Source: Cenococcum geophilum 1.58
Lineage: Eukaryota > Ascomycota > Dothideomycetes > Gloniales > Gloniaceae
Direction: 5' to 3'
Assembly (NCBI GenBank): GCA_001692895.1
Contig: KV748178.1
Coordinates: 3,954,536-4,018,535 of the forward strand
Length of the DNA stretch: 64,000 nucleotides
Position 1 is the first letter of the stretch. Every line of letters starts with the position of its first letter. Both the position numbers and the translations under genes were made by a program. The notes beneath the pieces were generated by a model. That model made no database searches and was not told the origin of the DNA. It saw only the letters and a program-made list of their open reading frames with translations. Shown here one piece after another: positions 61,801-64,000 of the stretch.

Positions 61801-64000
61801 AATAGCAATATAATAATAGAGGAAATAGCTAGAACTATTAGCCGCCTTTTAAATAATATAGTATTAGAACTAAATGGGATTCTAAATAAGGCCTTAAAAA
61901 CCTATGGACTATTTATAGCACCTTAGCTTGCAGATATAGCTAGGGTATACTTTACTATAGGCTACTACCTGCGACTTAGAAGATCTATAACGACGGTTGT
62001 TTTACGGAAAGAAGGAAAAGCAGATTACTTAATCCTAGAAAGCTACCGCCTTATTACCTTAGAAAATACCCTTAATAAGATCTTAGAAAAGGTAATAGCG
62101 GACCGTATAGTAGATACGGCTAAAGAATATAACCTACTACTATAAAGCTAAATAGGGGCAAGAAAGAACCGCTTAATACTATTAGCACTTACGCTACTTG
62201 TTGCCACCATTAAATCCGCATAGGCGATGTAAAGGGACTTTGTAGTATTAATACTTAGCCTAGATATTAGCGGCGCCTATAATAACGTACCCCACGAGCG
62301 TCTCCTATATATTTTTAGGGTAAAAGGCTTCCCAGAATAGGTTATATAATTTATTTAAGGGTTTATAGGTTAAAAAGAAATATTACTAGTCTTTAGCGGA
62401 TACTAGAGCCTTTTTATTATAGTTAGAACAGAAATACTATAAGGATTACCCCTCTCGCCTATACTCTTCCTTTTCTTTATAAGTAACCTGCTTAACTCCT
62501 TTAAGAAAGGGGCGACCTAGGGGATAGGCTTTGTTAATAATATAAACCTAATTATATACGGGCTAACAGCCGTAAAGAATTATAGAATACTAGAGAAAGC
62601 TTATAACACCTATATAGAATAGGTAAGACAATATAAAGTCCAATTCTTACTAGAGAAATACTAGCTAATCTACTTTATAAGAAAACGTAACTAATATGCA
62701 GATCTCTAGTATATAATTTGCATTTAAGGCTTTAGGGGCTAACTAGTTTAGGGCTTAAGGGTATTAGGAGTATAGGTAGATAGTAAGCTTTAGTAGAGCG
62801 NANATANNNNNNAAGCNGCCTATAAGGGNTAAGCANAGTANATTATANTATCTANGATNGTNAATTCTATATAGGGTCTATACTTCTAGAGGTTACGCCT
62901 ACTATATATAGCAGTTGTCTGGCTAACCATAACGTATAAGTCCAGTATTTGGGCCATTAGAGAATCTAAGAAAGGCCCCCCTAAATCGCTCCTTAAACTA
63001 CTCTAAAAGGTCTAAACAGCCTACCTTTAGAGTATAATAGGTGGATATAAGCGAACGGCCACAGCACTACTTAAAAAGGAAGCTAATATTCCCCCCCTAT
63101 AACTATATATTAAAGCCGCTATAATATAAAGGGCGTAAAATAAACGTAACTCTAATATTATAAAGTATATTAAGACACGCCTAAATAAACTATAGAGGGA
63201 CCCTAGGGCGCCCTATAGGAGAATAAACCAATAACCCTAAAGTAGGGAAGACATATTAGAGAAATAGGTAATAAAAAAAAAGTAGAAGAAGAATAGTACT
63301 ACTTTAGGGCCTAGACCTATATAGAGGAGGAAGGGAGACGTATAAGAGGCTAATAAAGATAATAATAAGAGAGAAAAAGGAGCTAAAGTAGAGCACGAAA
63401 GAACACTAGAAAACTATCTACCGTAATATAATACTAGCTGGACCAACGCTAGAGAGGTATATAAGAGTTAAAGGTATAGAGGCTAACTAAGGTAAGAGGA
63501 ACCTAAGCCGTAGTATAGTTAATACTATAGGGGGTAAACACTCTAGGGCTCTAAGAAGGCCTAATAAAGGTAGAAAATATAATAGCAATACTCTTAAGAA
63601 CAGAAATAATAGGACTAAAAGACTGGCTCTACTAGGTGGGTGTCCTAGTAGATAGCCTAAGATGTAAATATAGCTGGCTAAGATAAACACCAAAACATAT
63701 AATACTGTTATGCCCCTTACGTACCAACTAAGAAGTAATACTCTTAGTAGCTAGCATAGAGAACTATAATACACTACTCTTAATATAAAAAGGCCTTAAG
63801 GCGGTTACCTAGTGGCTTATTAGCTAAAATATACTAAACTAGTTCTGGGTTGTAAAGGAAATAGCAATAGAGGGCGGGAGGGGTAAGTAACGGGCGCCCC
63901 CTAATAACTCTATAGTGGTAGAGTAAAGTTTATAATACTAGCGCGTCCATAGGCTTATTACGGCAGCAGTAGTTCCTAAAAAGGTTAAAAAGTAAGGTAG
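58861..64000 (+). mobile_element. Tad-like LINE (LINE-3), 5'-truncated, running off the right edge
   Basis: It is collinear with LINE-1, starting at the point equivalent to 7078 (AATAAAATATAAAGCCTA). It is uninterrupted where LINE-1 carries the giant element (near 59152). The ORF1-like stretch, endonuclease block (GDINLYYP near 60875) and reverse transcriptase (61300-62670) are all RIPed, with their own set of stops. Ambiguous bases lie at 62801-62865. The 3' tail is outside the window. It probably inserted into, or joined with, the Gypsy remnant. Confidence 0.85.
60870..62690 (+). pseudogene. LINE-3 endonuclease end and reverse transcriptase, RIPed
   Basis: The blocks are as in LINE-1: the SYRLITLENTLNKIL-like RT region near 62040-62090, the LSLDISGAYNNV block near 62255-62290 (nearer to a working form than LINE-1), GLPLSPILFLFF near 62450-62480, and GFVNNINLII near 62530-62555, with the catalytic DD changed to NN. 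Stops are frequent. It is inactive. Confidence 0.7.

Overview
The window comes from a filamentous ascomycete (Pezizomycotina-type) genome. Genes have short GT..AG introns with GTATGT- or GTAAGT-like donors. The gene families are typical of moulds: an ankyrin/CorA-like protein, a mucin-like single-pass membrane glycoprotein, and a secreted flavin amine oxidase. Most of the rest is transposon sequence damaged in the way repeat-induced point mutation (RIP) damages it: extreme TpA/CTAG richness, CAG/CAA/TGG codons turned into stops, and recognisable protein families that cannot be read without interruption. Four balanced-composition islands (1-4720, 36788-about 38620, 41835-about 45215, about 53722-55140) hold the non-repeat DNA.

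Layout. 1-2495 (minus): 5' part of an ankyrin-repeat/CorA-like gene that runs off the left edge, with a 15-nt micro-exon. 3601-3888 (minus): small unknown ORF. 3960-4689 and 36884-37412 (plus): two halves of one membrane glycoprotein gene. The donor at 4690 and acceptor at 36883 join in phase and restore a cysteine codon. Between them lies a nested transposon stack of about 32 kb: a hAT element (4721-36779, 8-bp duplication AAAATCTC); inside it a Tad-like LINE (6844-35843, 13-bp duplication); inside that a 23.4-kb element with CATCAGGAAA termini (7373-30792). This giant element carries a Plavaka-type transposase, a DUF6532-like gene, and two diverged copies of an SNF2-like helicase module with about 75-bp repeat arrays. 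It also contains two short LINE-derived insertions with their own target duplications (13721-about 14727 and 21929-23440).

38828-41826 is a second, simple 3.0-kb hAT element (TIR CAGTGATGGCAATAA, duplication CCTAAGGT). 41920-43596 (minus) is an intact six-exon FAD amine oxidase gene resembling beta-cyclopiazonate dehydrogenases. About 45226-53721 is an inverted-repeat-bounded element carrying a RecQ-like helicase and a convergent DUF6589 gene, perhaps Academ-like. 53722-55140 is a non-RIPed island without a recognisable gene. About 55140-58860 holds a minus-strand chromovirus-type Ty3/Gypsy remnant. 58861 to the right edge is a second Tad-like LINE, truncated at its 5' end.

The host genes do not form an evident pathway. 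They are survivors between repeats. No tRNA, rRNA, CRISPR or plasmid features were seen. Exon coordinates for the three host genes were worked out by reading splice signals and phases by eye. Limits given for RIPed genes are approximate.
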